From SVFI01 sp045535935 (GTDB lineage: Bacteria; Bacillota; Clostridia; Lachnospirales; Lachnospiraceae): a DNA stretch of 64,000 nt. The stretch covers positions 1 to 64,000 of the forward strand of contig JAZSMO010000048.1 in assembly GCA_045535935.1 (NCBI GenBank), read 5' to 3'. The translations under genes were made by a program, and so were the position numbers. Numbering within the stretch: position 1 is the first letter of the stretch; each line of letters begins with the position of its first letter. The notes beneath the pieces are model-generated. The model was not told where the DNA came from. It saw only the letters and a program-made list of their open reading frames with translations, and made no database searches. Of this stretch, positions 41,859-49,483 are shown piece after piece.

Positions 41859-42374
41859 TCAGTCCCGGTAAAGCAATCGGATCTTATCAGCAATCAGCGC
41901 AATAAACTCCGAATTTGTCGGTTTTCCTTTTCCCGTGTTAATCGTGTAGCCGAACAGCGCATCCAGCGTCTCCATCTTTCCTCTGCTCCACGCCACCTCT
42001 ATGGCATGACGGATGGCGCGCTCCACCCTGCTGGGTGTCGTCTGAAATCTTTTTGCGATTGTCGGGTACAAAATTTTCGTGATGGAATTCAGCATTTCAA
42101 TATCCTCCACCGACATCATGATCGCTTCCCTCAGATACTGATACCCTTTAATATGCGCCGGAACACCGAGCTCATGAATCATGTCCGTCACATCTTTCTC
42201 CAAATCTCTGACCGGTTTTACTTTCTCCTCTGCCACGGCCTGTTGTACATAACCTTTTCCTCCGGAAGGCACCTTGATGACAATTTGAAATTCTTTGTCC
42301 TGATGCATCAATTCTGTAAGTATTTTAAACATCCGCTCATTATCCTGTGTAGTCACAACATTTAATTGCTGCAT
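41859..42374 (-). CDS. Receiver-less Spo0A-type DNA-binding protein
   Basis: A 171-residue protein. The last 110 residues are the Spo0A effector domain: VTDMIHELGVPAHIKGYQYLREAIMM, ITKILYPTIAKRFQTTPSRVERAIRHAIEVAWSRG and TGKGKPTNSEFIALIADKIRL, the recognition-helix region of Spo0A C-terminal domains. The N-terminal 60 residues have no aspartate-bearing receiver fold; instead a short strand pattern (NVVTTQDNERMFKILTEL, then FQIVIKVPSG). It should bind DNA like Spo0A without phosphorylation control, or compete with it. ATG 42374 lies six bases after GGAGGG. It has a clear promoter. Confidence 0.9.
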   Translation of the reverse strand: MQQLNVVTTQDNERMFKILTELMHQDKEFQIVIKVPSGGKGYVQQAVAEEKVKPVRDLEKDVTDMIHELGVPAHIKGYQYLREAIMMSVEDIEMLNSITKILYPTIAKRFQTTPSRVERAIRHAIEVAWSRGKMETLDALFGYTINTGKGKPTNSEFIALIADKIRLLYRD

Positions 42375-42401
42375 GTTCATCCCTCCATTCTTTTGAGATG
42401 G

Positions 42402-42431
42402 ATTATAGCAAAGGATTTTTTCCTGTCGCAA
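42402..42431 (-). promoter_or_regulatory. Promoter of the Spo0A-type gene
   Basis: On the minus strand TTGCGA (42426-42431) and TATAAT (42402-42407) are separated by 18 bp; the start codon follows about 30 bp downstream. Confidence 0.7.
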
Positions 42432-42482
42432 CCCGGATTTATCGCATTGTTTTTTCGTTTTCTACATTTATTTCTACAAAAC

Positions 42483-42526
42483 AAAAAAATGTATCAGCTT
42501 TTTTCAATTTAGCTGATGCATTTTTT
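42483..42526 (-). terminator. Terminator of recQ
   Basis: A 15-16 bp stem ATGCATCAGCT/AGCTGATACAT extended by A/T pairs ends in TTTTTTT on the minus strand, 32 bp past the recQ stop. Confidence 0.88.
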
Positions 42527-42558
42527 CTGTTTTTGCGATATTTCTTTTGCTTATATTC

Positions 42559-44400
42559 TCATTCCTGTGAAAATGCACGGATGACCGACAGAAATGCATC
42601 GCCGTATTTTTGCAGTTTATGCGCTCCGACCCCGCTTATTTCCAGCATTTCCTCCTCTGTCTGCGGCATTTTTTGGCACAGTTCCACGAGCGTTCTGTCA
42701 GAAAAAATCAGATATGGCGGAACCTTCTCCTGCCTTGCCAGATCAAGCCGCACTTTACGCAATCTTTCAAAGATAGAATTCGACATTGCCATGCGGGAGC
42801 GATCTTCTCTTTTTCTTGTTTTTCCCTCTTTCTTTTGCTTCTCTTTCTTCTCTTCCCGAAGCAGAAGCTGCTCTGTCCCATCCAAAAGTTCCCGGGCTTT
42901 TTCTCCCACCTGCAATATCGGATATTCCGATGATGTTGCCACAATATATTCTTTCATCTGGAGTTGTCTTGAAATCCGTGAAAGTTTGTCCATGCTTACT
43001 TTCTTTAATGCACCGAACGCTTCCATTTGATCCAGTTTAAACTGTTTTACCTTCGGTGTCAGACTTCCGTGCAGCATCTCAAGGATCAATTTTTCACCGA
43101 AGTGCGCTCCGGTCTCCTCCACGCCTTTCACAAAGGCAATCGCCTCTTTGGTCACATCTGTAACCTCGCCCTGATTCAGGCAATTCGAGCAGTTATTACA
43201 TGTGCTGCTTTCTTCTCCGAAATACGCGAGCATAAATTCCCTAAGACACCCCTGCGTGTAGCAATACCATGTCATACGGCGCAGTTTTTCCCGTTCCGCC
43301 GCCTTGACAATCTCAAGCTCTGTCTCCGACAATTCATCGTTCTCTCTGTCCTGTTCAATAAAATATTCGTTGGTGATGACATCCCTTTTCCCGAACAAAA
43401 GAATACACTCCGCCGGCTCTCCGTCCCGCCCGGCTCTGCCTGCTTCCTGATAGTAGCTTTCCAGGTTCTTCGGCATATTGTAGTGAAGCACATAGCGGAC
43501 ATTGGATTTATCGATTCCCATTCCGAATGCGTTGGTCGCCACCATAACCGGCTTTCGGTCATAGATGAAATCATCCTGATTTTTCCTGCGTTCCTCATCG
43601 TCCAGTCCCGCATGGTAACGGGTAACCGGATAGCCTTCTTTTAGGAGCATCTCATGCACTTCTTCCACGCCTTTTCTCGTGGCACAATAAATAATTCCGC
43701 TTTCATCGCCATGAGCACTCAAATATTGTTTCAATGTCGCTTTCTTGTCCTTCGGGATACTGACCCCGAAATACAGGTTCGGACGGTTAAAACCGGTGAC
43801 AACTTTTTTCGGATTCCGGAGTCCCAAAAGCTCTGTCACATCCTCCTGCACTTCCCTGGTCGCTGTCGCTGTGAATGCGCTGACCACCGGACGGATGCGC
43901 AATTTTCCAATAAAATTCTGTATTTTTAGATAACCCGGTCTGAAATCCTGTCCCCACTGGGATACACAGTGTGCTTCATCGATACTCACCATGGAGATCG
44001 GAGCATTCAGTGCAAACTCCAGAAATTCCCGTGTTTCCAAACGCTCCGGTGCCACATATATGATCTTGTATTGCCCCCTTGCTGCGTTAGCCAGCGCTAA
44101 CTTATATTGATTATATGTCAGCGAGCTGTTTAAATACGCCGCATGCACTCCCATTTCATTGAGTGCCCGCACCTGATCCTTCATTAAGGAAATCAGCGGC
44201 GAAATCACCAGTGTGATTCCTTCCATCAACAAGGCCGGCACCTGATAACACACGCTCTTTCCCGCGCCGGTCGGCATAATCCCGAACACATCTCTTCCGT
44301 CCAAAATTGCATCAATCAGCTCTTCCTGTCCCTCGCGGAAATCATCATAACCATAATACTGTTTTAATATGTCGAATTTGTTCTGTCCTGTTGTTTCCAT
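42559..44400 (-). CDS. recQ: ATP-dependent DNA helicase RecQ
   Basis: A 613-residue helicase. Motifs in order: FREGQEELIDAILDGRDVFGIMPTGAGKSVCYQVP (Walker A), SIDEAHCVSQWGQDFRPGY (DEAH), SAFTATATREVQEDV, GIIYCATRKGVEEVH, ATNAFGMGIDKSNVRYVLHYNMP, and a zinc-binding RQC region with the cysteines CYTQGCLREFML and SSTCNNCSNC, ending with an HRDC-like domain. It unwinds DNA in RecF-type repair. The ATG at 44400 is used; a TTG eight codons upstream has the closer RBS AAGAG, so the start is uncertain. Confidence 0.95.
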   Translation of the reverse strand: METTGQNKFDILKQYYGYDDFREGQEELIDAILDGRDVFGIMPTGAGKSVCYQVPALLMEGITLVISPLISLMKDQVRALNEMGVHAAYLNSSLTYNQYKLALANAARGQYKIIYVAPERLETREFLEFALNAPISMVSIDEAHCVSQWGQDFRPGYLKIQNFIGKLRIRPVVSAFTATATREVQEDVTELLGLRNPKKVVTGFNRPNLYFGVSIPKDKKATLKQYLSAHGDESGIIYCATRKGVEEVHEMLLKEGYPVTRYHAGLDDEERRKNQDDFIYDRKPVMVATNAFGMGIDKSNVRYVLHYNMPKNLESYYQEAGRAGRDGEPAECILLFGKRDVITNEYFIEQDRENDELSETELEIVKAAEREKLRRMTWYCYTQGCLREFMLAYFGEESSTCNNCSNCLNQGEVTDVTKEAIAFVKGVEETGAHFGEKLILEMLHGSLTPKVKQFKLDQMEAFGALKKVSMDKLSRISRQLQMKEYIVATSSEYPILQVGEKARELLDGTEQLLLREEKKEKQKKEGKTRKREDRSRMAMSNSIFERLRKVRLDLARQEKVPPYLIFSDRTLVELCQKMPQTEEEMLEISGVGAHKLQKYGDAFLSVIRAFSQE

Positions 44401-44480
44401 GTTGCTGTATATTTTCCTTTTCAAATATCTCTTTTGCCTATATAATAATACTATATTTTTTACATTTACAGGAGATTTTT

Positions 44481-45119
44481 ATGAAAACAAGAAGAATTTT
44501 TATGTCCCTTTTCGGCGTAATTATCTGTGCCATCAGCGTCGGTATTTTCAAAATTGCTGCGCTCGGTGTGGATCCGTTCCAGTCACTGATGAGCGGGCTG
44601 GATAAGCTGATTCCGATTTCCTTCGGAACCCTCTATGTCATCGTCAACGCAGTTCTGCTTTTGTTCAGTTTGTTTGCAGACAGACATTACATAGGCATTG
44701 CGACGTTCATCAATTTATTTTTGTTAGGATACATCACGCAGTGGACCTATGAATTTTTGCAGACGGTGATTGTGGAACCGTCCATGATTGTGCGGCTCTT
44801 GTGCTTATTGATTGCCATTGTCATTATCTGTTTCGGTTCTGCCCTTTACATGACGGCAGACCTCGGTGTTTCCACCTACGATGCGGTTGCACTGATTCTT
44901 GTAAACAAATGGCATATCGGCCAGTTTAAGTATATCCGTATCGTCACAGACGTGATCTGTGTGCTTCTGGGCGCCGGACTGTTCCTTTTAGGCGGCGGAA
45001 AGGTTGCCGAAATCCCGACCATTATCGGTGTAGGAACGATTATTACCGCATTCTTTATGGGACCGCTGATTGAAGTATTTAATCAGAAGGTAGCCATTCC
45101 GATGTTGAATAAAAAATAG
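44481..45119 (+). CDS. YczE/YyaS/YitT-type integral membrane protein
   Basis: A 212-residue membrane protein with five to six helices. FGVIICAISVGIFKIAALGVDPFQSLMSG near the N-terminus and, in the second half, LYMTADLGVSTYDAVAL repeat the 'LGVDPF/LGVSTYDA' motif seen in the YczE family, often next to transport or synthesis genes of secondary metabolites. The function is unknown. The ATG at 44481 has GGAG upstream; the longer in-frame extension lies in the divergent promoter region with recQ and is not supported. Confidence 0.8.
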   Translation: MKTRRIFMSLFGVIICAISVGIFKIAALGVDPFQSLMSGLDKLIPISFGTLYVIVNAVLLLFSLFADRHYIGIATFINLFLLGYITQWTYEFLQTVIVEPSMIVRLLCLLIAIVIICFGSALYMTADLGVSTYDAVALILVNKWHIGQFKYIRIVTDVICVLLGAGLFLLGGGKVAEIPTIIGVGTIITAFFMGPLIEVFNQKVAIPMLNKK

Positions 45120-45122
45120 AAC

Positions 45123-45151
45123 AAAGGGTCTGCATTTCCTGCTGACCCTTT
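45123..45151 (+). terminator. Terminator of the YczE-like gene
   Basis: AAAGGGTC/GACCCTTT with an inner GCA/TGC pairing is followed by TTATTATT on the plus strand, just after the stop codon. Confidence 0.85.
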
Positions 45152-45212
45152 TATTATTGGCGATACACCTGCTAACTGAAAGCTTCTGTTCTCTTCTTGT
45201 ATGTTGGGCACT

Positions 45213-45511
45213 TTACGGTTGCATACATACTTTTCGCTAATTCAACCGTAATAATTCTTATGATTTACGATTGAAAATGTTAGTTCTTAAAATTAAACCG
45301 TAAATTTCTATTTCTTTTACGGTTGATTTCAAGAATATAACCATTACAACCGTAAAATGCAGGATAATTTACGGTCGAAAAATGCAAGTTCATAATTGAG
45401 ACCGTAATGACTCCTTATTCTTACGGTTAAAACAATCATTTTTTCAAAAGCAACCGTAATCGCCTCCATCTCTTACGGTCGTCAGCTATCAAAATATAAT
45501 CCCGACCGTAC
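45213..45511. repeat. Six-unit inverted-repeat array with exact 52-bp period
   Basis: Six units begin at 45213, 45265, 45317, 45369, 45421 and 45473. Each consists of a left arm of 9 bp (TTACGGTTG or TTACGGTCG; unit 2 TTACGATTG, unit 5 TTACGGTTA), an interval of exactly 21 bases that is different in each unit, and a right arm of 9 bp (CAACCGTAA and variants). Units are separated by exactly 13 variable bases. In units 4 and 6 the left arm has C at position 8 and the right arm has the matching G, whereas the other four have T/A. The intervals are strongly A/T-rich. The array fills the gap between two convergent genes. Its function is unknown: it could be a row of protein-binding dyads, since 52 bp is five helical turns, or a row of RNA hairpins. 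It is not a CRISPR array, since the repeats are too short and the spacers too small. Confidence 0.9.
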
Positions 45512-45535
45512 AATCACAAAAATTCAAAGTTCACA

Positions 45536-45748
45536 TCACTCATCACTCTTATTTTCCTTTAAAAAACTAATAAAAATGACGGATTCGATACACACACCAA
45601 TGCCGGCAAGTACTATACCGCCAATCCTTGCTTTCTCCATCTGTTCCGGCGTCGGAAATGCTTCCAAAGAACCATTTGCTATCATAAATATCCCAACCAG
45701 TATCAGCATGGCGGATATAACAACAAAACACATTTTAATAATTTTCAT
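45536..45748 (-). CDS. Small membrane protein (70 aa)
   Basis: Two membrane helices (MCFVVISAMLILVGIFMIAN and IGGIVLAGIGVCIESVIFISF) separated by a short charged loop with PTPEQMEKAR, and a hydrophilic tail KENKSDE. No family is recognised. The start at 45748 is nine bases past GAGG; an ATG two codons upstream is closer to the RBS and less likely. It lies downstream of the lipoprotein gene with a 42-bp gap and may share its transcript. Its 3' end faces the repeat array. Confidence 0.6.
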   Translation of the reverse strand: MKIIKMCFVVISAMLILVGIFMIANGSLEAFPTPEQMEKARIGGIVLAGIGVCIESVIFISFLKENKSDE

Positions 45749-45790
45749 ATACATTATCCTCGTAATCCTTGCGCATATATCCTATGTATT

Positions 45791-46825
45791 TTACTCCCCA
45801 CACGTCACAAATGCTTCCTGCACATCCACATCATTGCAAGCAATCAAAACAAACTTCCGATCGCGACTGTAGATAAAGTCCGCAGACATGGTCATTCCTT
45901 CCATGTGGGCATCCAAAACAATATGATATTCATCGCCCTCATACTGCGGTTCTTCGATTGTCATTTTCGAAAAATCGGAAGTCTTGCCAATATAGTAGTC
46001 GCCGTATCGAATCATATAGTCCTGATCCTGCGCTACATCTGCACTTTTTTCCAGTTCATATCCTTTTTCCGAAAGCTTGCTTTCAAAGGCCGCAACAAAT
46101 GTGTCATACTCTTCCTGTGTACTGTCTGTCTCGCGCAGCTCTGTTGAACGATACGGAGCTATGATTCCCTCTTTCTGTCCTGCGTAAAAGGAATACAATG
46201 TACTTTGCATGTGAAAGACATCCGTCAGCTTTTTCATATCAAGTTCTTCCTGCTCAATCAAATCCGCAAGAGTACCACCCGGAACATCCTCGTCCGTCAC
46301 ACCCCAAACCTCATGCAAAAACTCCGGAGTTACCTCCTGCAAACTTCCGCTGCCGGTCAAATAGTTTGCGCCGCAAACCTTATTGACTCTTTCCACAAAG
46401 GTATCAAACCCTTCCGGAAACGCATCATAGCCTTCGACGTAAACCATTTCCGTTTCCCCGTTCTCGTCATAGTAACGAAGCAGAACCGCATACGCCAGCG
46501 TATCTCCCTCTTGTTTTTCCTCCGCCGAAAGTCCGTGCACGTAATCCCGCAAAAATTCAAAATCCTTTGTAGGCATCTTATCTACGGGGATTGCCTGTGA
46601 AAAGTCATACATTGTAGTGCTGCCCATATCTACACGATTAAATCCATAGTAGTAATGGGGATACTTCACATGATAAATCCACTCATCATTTTCTGCCGCC
46701 GACCAGACCTCCAAGGACTGTATTTCATTTCTTTGGTTGTCAATCATCACCGTTTCCAGCAGACCGCAACCGCCGAGCAACATTATCAAAAACAAACATG
46801 CCATTATAACAAATTTCTTTTTCAT
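45791..46825 (-). CDS. Putative lipoprotein
   Basis: A 344-residue protein with a lipoprotein signal: MKKKFVIMACLFLIMLLGGC, the cysteine at about residue 20 in an LGGC-G lipobox. The mature part is acidic and has two related regions. Segments such as DEWIYHVKYPHYYYGFNRVDM and DEYHIVLDAHMEGMTMSADFIYSRDRKFVLIAC suggest a strand-rich outer domain. No family is recognised. The ABC transporter operon is 43 bp upstream, and the whole group may be one unit. Confidence 0.7.
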   Translation of the reverse strand: MKKKFVIMACLFLIMLLGGCGLLETVMIDNQRNEIQSLEVWSAAENDEWIYHVKYPHYYYGFNRVDMGSTTMYDFSQAIPVDKMPTKDFEFLRDYVHGLSAEEKQEGDTLAYAVLLRYYDENGETEMVYVEGYDAFPEGFDTFVERVNKVCGANYLTGSGSLQEVTPEFLHEVWGVTDEDVPGGTLADLIEQEELDMKKLTDVFHMQSTLYSFYAGQKEGIIAPYRSTELRETDSTQEEYDTFVAAFESKLSEKGYELEKSADVAQDQDYMIRYGDYYIGKTSDFSKMTIEEPQYEGDEYHIVLDAHMEGMTMSADFIYSRDRKFVLIACNDVDVQEAFVTCGE

Positions 46826-46868
46826 CACCCATCTACTCCCTCTTTTATATGGGTATAGAATAGCACAA

Positions 46869-47570
46869 CTACCTGCTTATCGCAAAGACCTTCCGATAGG
46901 CAAAAATAAATACCCCAAGAATCACAACCGCATTCACACCGAGCACGGTCAGACACTGCGCAGATAACTCCGGATGCTGAATATCCTGCAGCAATAAATG
47001 AAGTTGTTGTGAGTAAACAACTTTTGCCACCTTTGCAATCGTCTCGTTAAACATGGACAACATCGGCAAGAAGGAAAATATCATCATAACCGGGACGGTG
47101 AGTGACGTTGCACTCATTTGATTTTTACTGATGACACCGATCGCCGCTCCGAGAATGGCTGAGATGAGATGTCCTGCTGCCATAATTGCCATAAAAGTAA
47201 GCAATGTCTTACCCGTGTAACCTCCGGCTAACCCAATGACAAGAGAACCAAGCATACATATAATAAAAATGTAAATCAGATTACCCAGCAGATACTCACC
47301 GCCTTTTACATTGGACATCTGCAGAACGCGAAGTGTATTCTTCTCCTTCTCCTCCGCAATGATCGCCGCAATACTTGTCAGCGGTGCCATTCCGACGTAC
47401 ATAATGGCAAAAAGATTTGCGAAAAAATGCGCCGGCATATTCTGCAACTCAATTGCATTTTCCATAATGACTGTCATCACCGGAAACATGACAAACTGTA
47501 TCAGAATGGTTTTGTTTTTTAATGTATCCTTTATCTGCTTCCACAAAATAGCTTTGATATGATATCTCAT
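46869..47570 (-). CDS. ABC transporter permease (ABC-2 type)
   Basis: A 233-residue membrane protein with six hydrophobic segments. The N-terminus ILWKQIKDTLKNKTILIQF is the typical ABC-2 start and EEKEKNTLRVLQMSNVKGGEYLLGN is the conserved cytoplasmic coupling segment. It overlaps the ATP-binding gene by four bases. Such transporters often export peptides or lipids or confer resistance; the cargo is unknown. Confidence 0.85.
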   Translation of the reverse strand: MRYHIKAILWKQIKDTLKNKTILIQFVMFPVMTVIMENAIELQNMPAHFFANLFAIMYVGMAPLTSIAAIIAEEKEKNTLRVLQMSNVKGGEYLLGNLIYIFIICMLGSLVIGLAGGYTGKTLLTFMAIMAAGHLISAILGAAIGVISKNQMSATSLTVPVMMIFSFLPMLSMFNETIAKVAKVVYSQQLHLLLQDIQHPELSAQCLTVLGVNAVVILGVFIFAYRKVFAISR

Positions 47571-48418
47571 TTATCTAATCCCTTTCCTGTCAATTCCATG
47601 AATACGGTCTCCAGATTCGGTTCCGTCGAATGAATCGTTTCCAATGTTTCACTTGCAAGATAAGCTGCTATTTTCTCACCGGCTGCTGCATCGTGCTGCA
47701 GTTCCACATCCTCACCGCTTACAAGATGCAAACAAATCTTTTTCTGATGATTGTATCTGCGGCAAATATCCTCCGGTCTCCCGCTTTCCACAATCTCTCC
47801 TTCATTTAAAAGTACAATATGATCGCAGAGTTTCTGCGCCTCGTACATATTGTGTGTGGTCAAAAAAACGGTAGCCCCCTTTTCCTTCTGCGCAAGAATC
47901 ATTTCATGAATCGCCTCCGTCGTCATCGGATCCAAACCGCTCGTCGGTTCATCGAGAAACAACAGCTTCGGGCTGCGCAGGATTGCGCGGGCAAAGGCAA
48001 GACGGTTTCTCATACCTTTGGACAGATTGGACGCAAGTGTTTTCTTTGCCTCTATCAGTCCTACCTGTGCAAGCACCGCGTCTATTTCATCTACGCTTTT
48101 TCCATCCAGCATCTGATAAAATTTCAGATTATCAAAACAGTTCATCCGCTCATAGAGTCCGAAGCTGTCCATCATAATTCCGAGTTTCTGACAGTCCTCA
48201 CCGCTCATATGTCCGCAGTCTTTTCCAAACACCTGACAGGTACCACCGGTCGGCGTAAGCTGCCCGGTCAAAATATTGATCAGAGTCGTATTTCCCGCAC
48301 CGGAAGGACCGAGCATTCCGATGATCTCTCCCTCTTTTGCTTCCAGACTGATCTTTTTCAAAACCTTTTTCTCTCCAAAACTATGTTCCAAGTCTTTGAC
48401 TAAAATCGCATGAGCCAT
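47567..48418 (-). CDS. ABC transporter ATP-binding protein with altered Walker A
   Basis: A 283-residue protein. Walker A reads GPSGAGNTTL (codons GGA AAT ACG at the lysine position), so the universal lysine is asparagine. The rest is normal: a Q-loop region near residue 80, signature LSKGMRNRLAFARAI, Walker B LLFLDEPTSGLDP and the H-loop TTHNMYEAQKL. A C-terminal extension (about 210-283) is typical of ABC-2 exporter subunits. It forms an exporter with the permease that follows. A missing lysine should weaken ATP hydrolysis. Confidence 0.88.
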   Translation of the reverse strand: MAHAILVKDLEHSFGEKKVLKKISLEAKEGEIIGMLGPSGAGNTTLINILTGQLTPTGGTCQVFGKDCGHMSGEDCQKLGIMMDSFGLYERMNCFDNLKFYQMLDGKSVDEIDAVLAQVGLIEAKKTLASNLSKGMRNRLAFARAILRSPKLLFLDEPTSGLDPMTTEAIHEMILAQKEKGATVFLTTHNMYEAQKLCDHIVLLNEGEIVESGRPEDICRRYNHQKKICLHLVSGEDVELQHDAAAGEKIAAYLASETLETIHSTEPNLETVFMELTGKGLDK

Positions 48419-48892
48419 TTACAACTCCCCCTTTTTCATTCTCTCAAGAGCAGCCTGCAGTTTTTCGTTCTCTTTCTTCTCATTCATCGTCGACACAATT
48501 ACACTGACAACCGCACAAACAAAGAAACAGACAAAGAACATAATCCATGACAAGGCGTCACCGACCGGGAACCATCCGAACACATAGGCAAAGAGTCCGA
48601 TCAATATAACAATCACAACAAACATGCTGATTGTCCGAACGAACACTGACCAGTTCTTGATAATCCGGTCCGTAAACAGTACATATCGGACTACATTCAG
48701 CAAAAATGCCATCAGAAAATACTGTCCTAAAGTAGCAAGCGACAACCCTTCTTCTCCCAGTGCAAAAATCGTCGAAATATCTTTTGCATCCTCTCCGAAC
48801 ACAATCACAAACACGGAAAGACATGCTACCGTAATTCCGAATATAAAAAATACCTGTCTGAGAAAATCAAATAACGTATATCTCTTTTCCAT
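48419..48892 (-). CDS. DUF3021 family membrane protein
   Basis: A 157-residue protein with four membrane helices (FFIFGITVACLSVFVIVFG; LGQYFLMAFLLNVVRYVLF; VRTISMFVVIVILIGLFAY; LSWIMFFVCFFVCAVVSVI) and a C-terminal coiled-coil tail KKENEKLQAALERMKKGEL. It directly follows the LytTR gene, and the two families regularly pair; DUF3021 members are thought to inhibit or modulate their LytTR partner. Confidence 0.9.
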   Translation of the reverse strand: MEKRYTLFDFLRQVFFIFGITVACLSVFVIVFGEDAKDISTIFALGEEGLSLATLGQYFLMAFLLNVVRYVLFTDRIIKNWSVFVRTISMFVVIVILIGLFAYVFGWFPVGDALSWIMFFVCFFVCAVVSVIVSTMNEKKENEKLQAALERMKKGEL

Positions 48893-49333
48893 TTACATTA
48901 CCCCCAATCGTTTCTTTATCTCGTCCGCATATTGTCTGGAAACCATAATCTGCTCCCCGCTTTTCAGGGTTAGCCGAAGCTTCCGCGCAATATCGTTTTT
49001 CAGTGACTTAATAAACCGCAGATGTACCAGTGTATTTTTACTGACTCTGAAAAATCCGCTTTGGCAGAGTCTCTCTTCCATCTCGTAAAGTTTCAGCTTT
49101 GACTCATACACATCCTCCTCTGTATAAACAAAGGTCTTTCTCTCCACCGCCTCTATGTATGCAATCTTTGCCACATCAAGCAGGTAATTCTCATCTTCCT
49201 TTGTCACCATCAGCTGCTGATCAAGCATACGGAGCGTGGCAAGCATCTTCTCTATCTCCGGCGTAAGTTTGTTGCAGGTAACGGCTATCTCCGTATCCTG
49301 CATATGTTCATCAATCTGAATTGTTATTTTCAC
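48893..49333 (-). CDS. LytTR family DNA-binding regulator
   Basis: A 146-residue protein with GTG start, placed by the strong RBS GGGAGGG. After an N-terminal part without a receiver (KITIQIDEHMQDTEIAVTC), the LytTR domain runs from about 50: LLDVAKIAYIEAVERKTFVYT, MEERLCQSGFFRVSKNTLVHLRFIKSLKND and LRLTLKSGEQIMVSRQYADEIKKRLG. It should bind the direct repeats at 49398-49426 and control its own operon. With DUF3021 it forms the LytTR regulatory system type. Confidence 0.93.
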   Translation of the reverse strand: MKITIQIDEHMQDTEIAVTCNKLTPEIEKMLATLRMLDQQLMVTKEDENYLLDVAKIAYIEAVERKTFVYTEEDVYESKLKLYEMEERLCQSGFFRVSKNTLVHLRFIKSLKNDIARKLRLTLKSGEQIMVSRQYADEIKKRLGVM

Positions 49334-49397
49334 GTCGTTCCCTCCCTTTTGTCTTACGCTAACATATCTGTTTTTTCTATGCAAGCGTACAAGTCGC

Positions 49398-49426
49398 AAG
49401 TTGCCGCAAGTGATACATAAGTTGCC
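49398..49426. promoter_or_regulatory. Candidate LytTR operator: direct repeats 21 bp apart
   Basis: AAGTTGCC occurs at 49398-49405 and again at 49419-49426, exactly 21 bp apart (two helical turns), the spacing usual for LytTR-binding direct repeats. They lie 65-93 bp before the GTG start of the LytTR gene. The -35 and -10 elements are not clear enough to place. Confidence 0.65.
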
Positions 49427-49441
49427 TTTTTATACACAAAA

Positions 49442-49468
49442 AGCCATGCACCCAAACAGCGCATGGCT
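49442..49468 (-). terminator. Terminator of the Ig-like protein gene
   Basis: A 10-bp stem AGCCATGCGC/GTGCATGGCT with one G-U pair and a seven-base loop is followed by TTTTGTG on the minus strand. Confidence 0.85.
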
Positions 49469-49483
49469 CATAGACCAAACAAA

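Noticed and set aside
44307..44480. N-terminal extension of the YczE-like protein
   Set aside because: The extension is inside the recQ start region and has no RBS, while GGAG precedes the ATG at 44481.
45213..45511. CRISPR array or type III toxin-antitoxin (ToxI-like) repeats
   Set aside because: Repeat arms are only 9 bp in inverted pairs, spacers are 21 and 13 bases, no cas gene or RNase-like toxin gene is adjacent, and the repeat unit as a whole is not conserved as ToxI repeats are.
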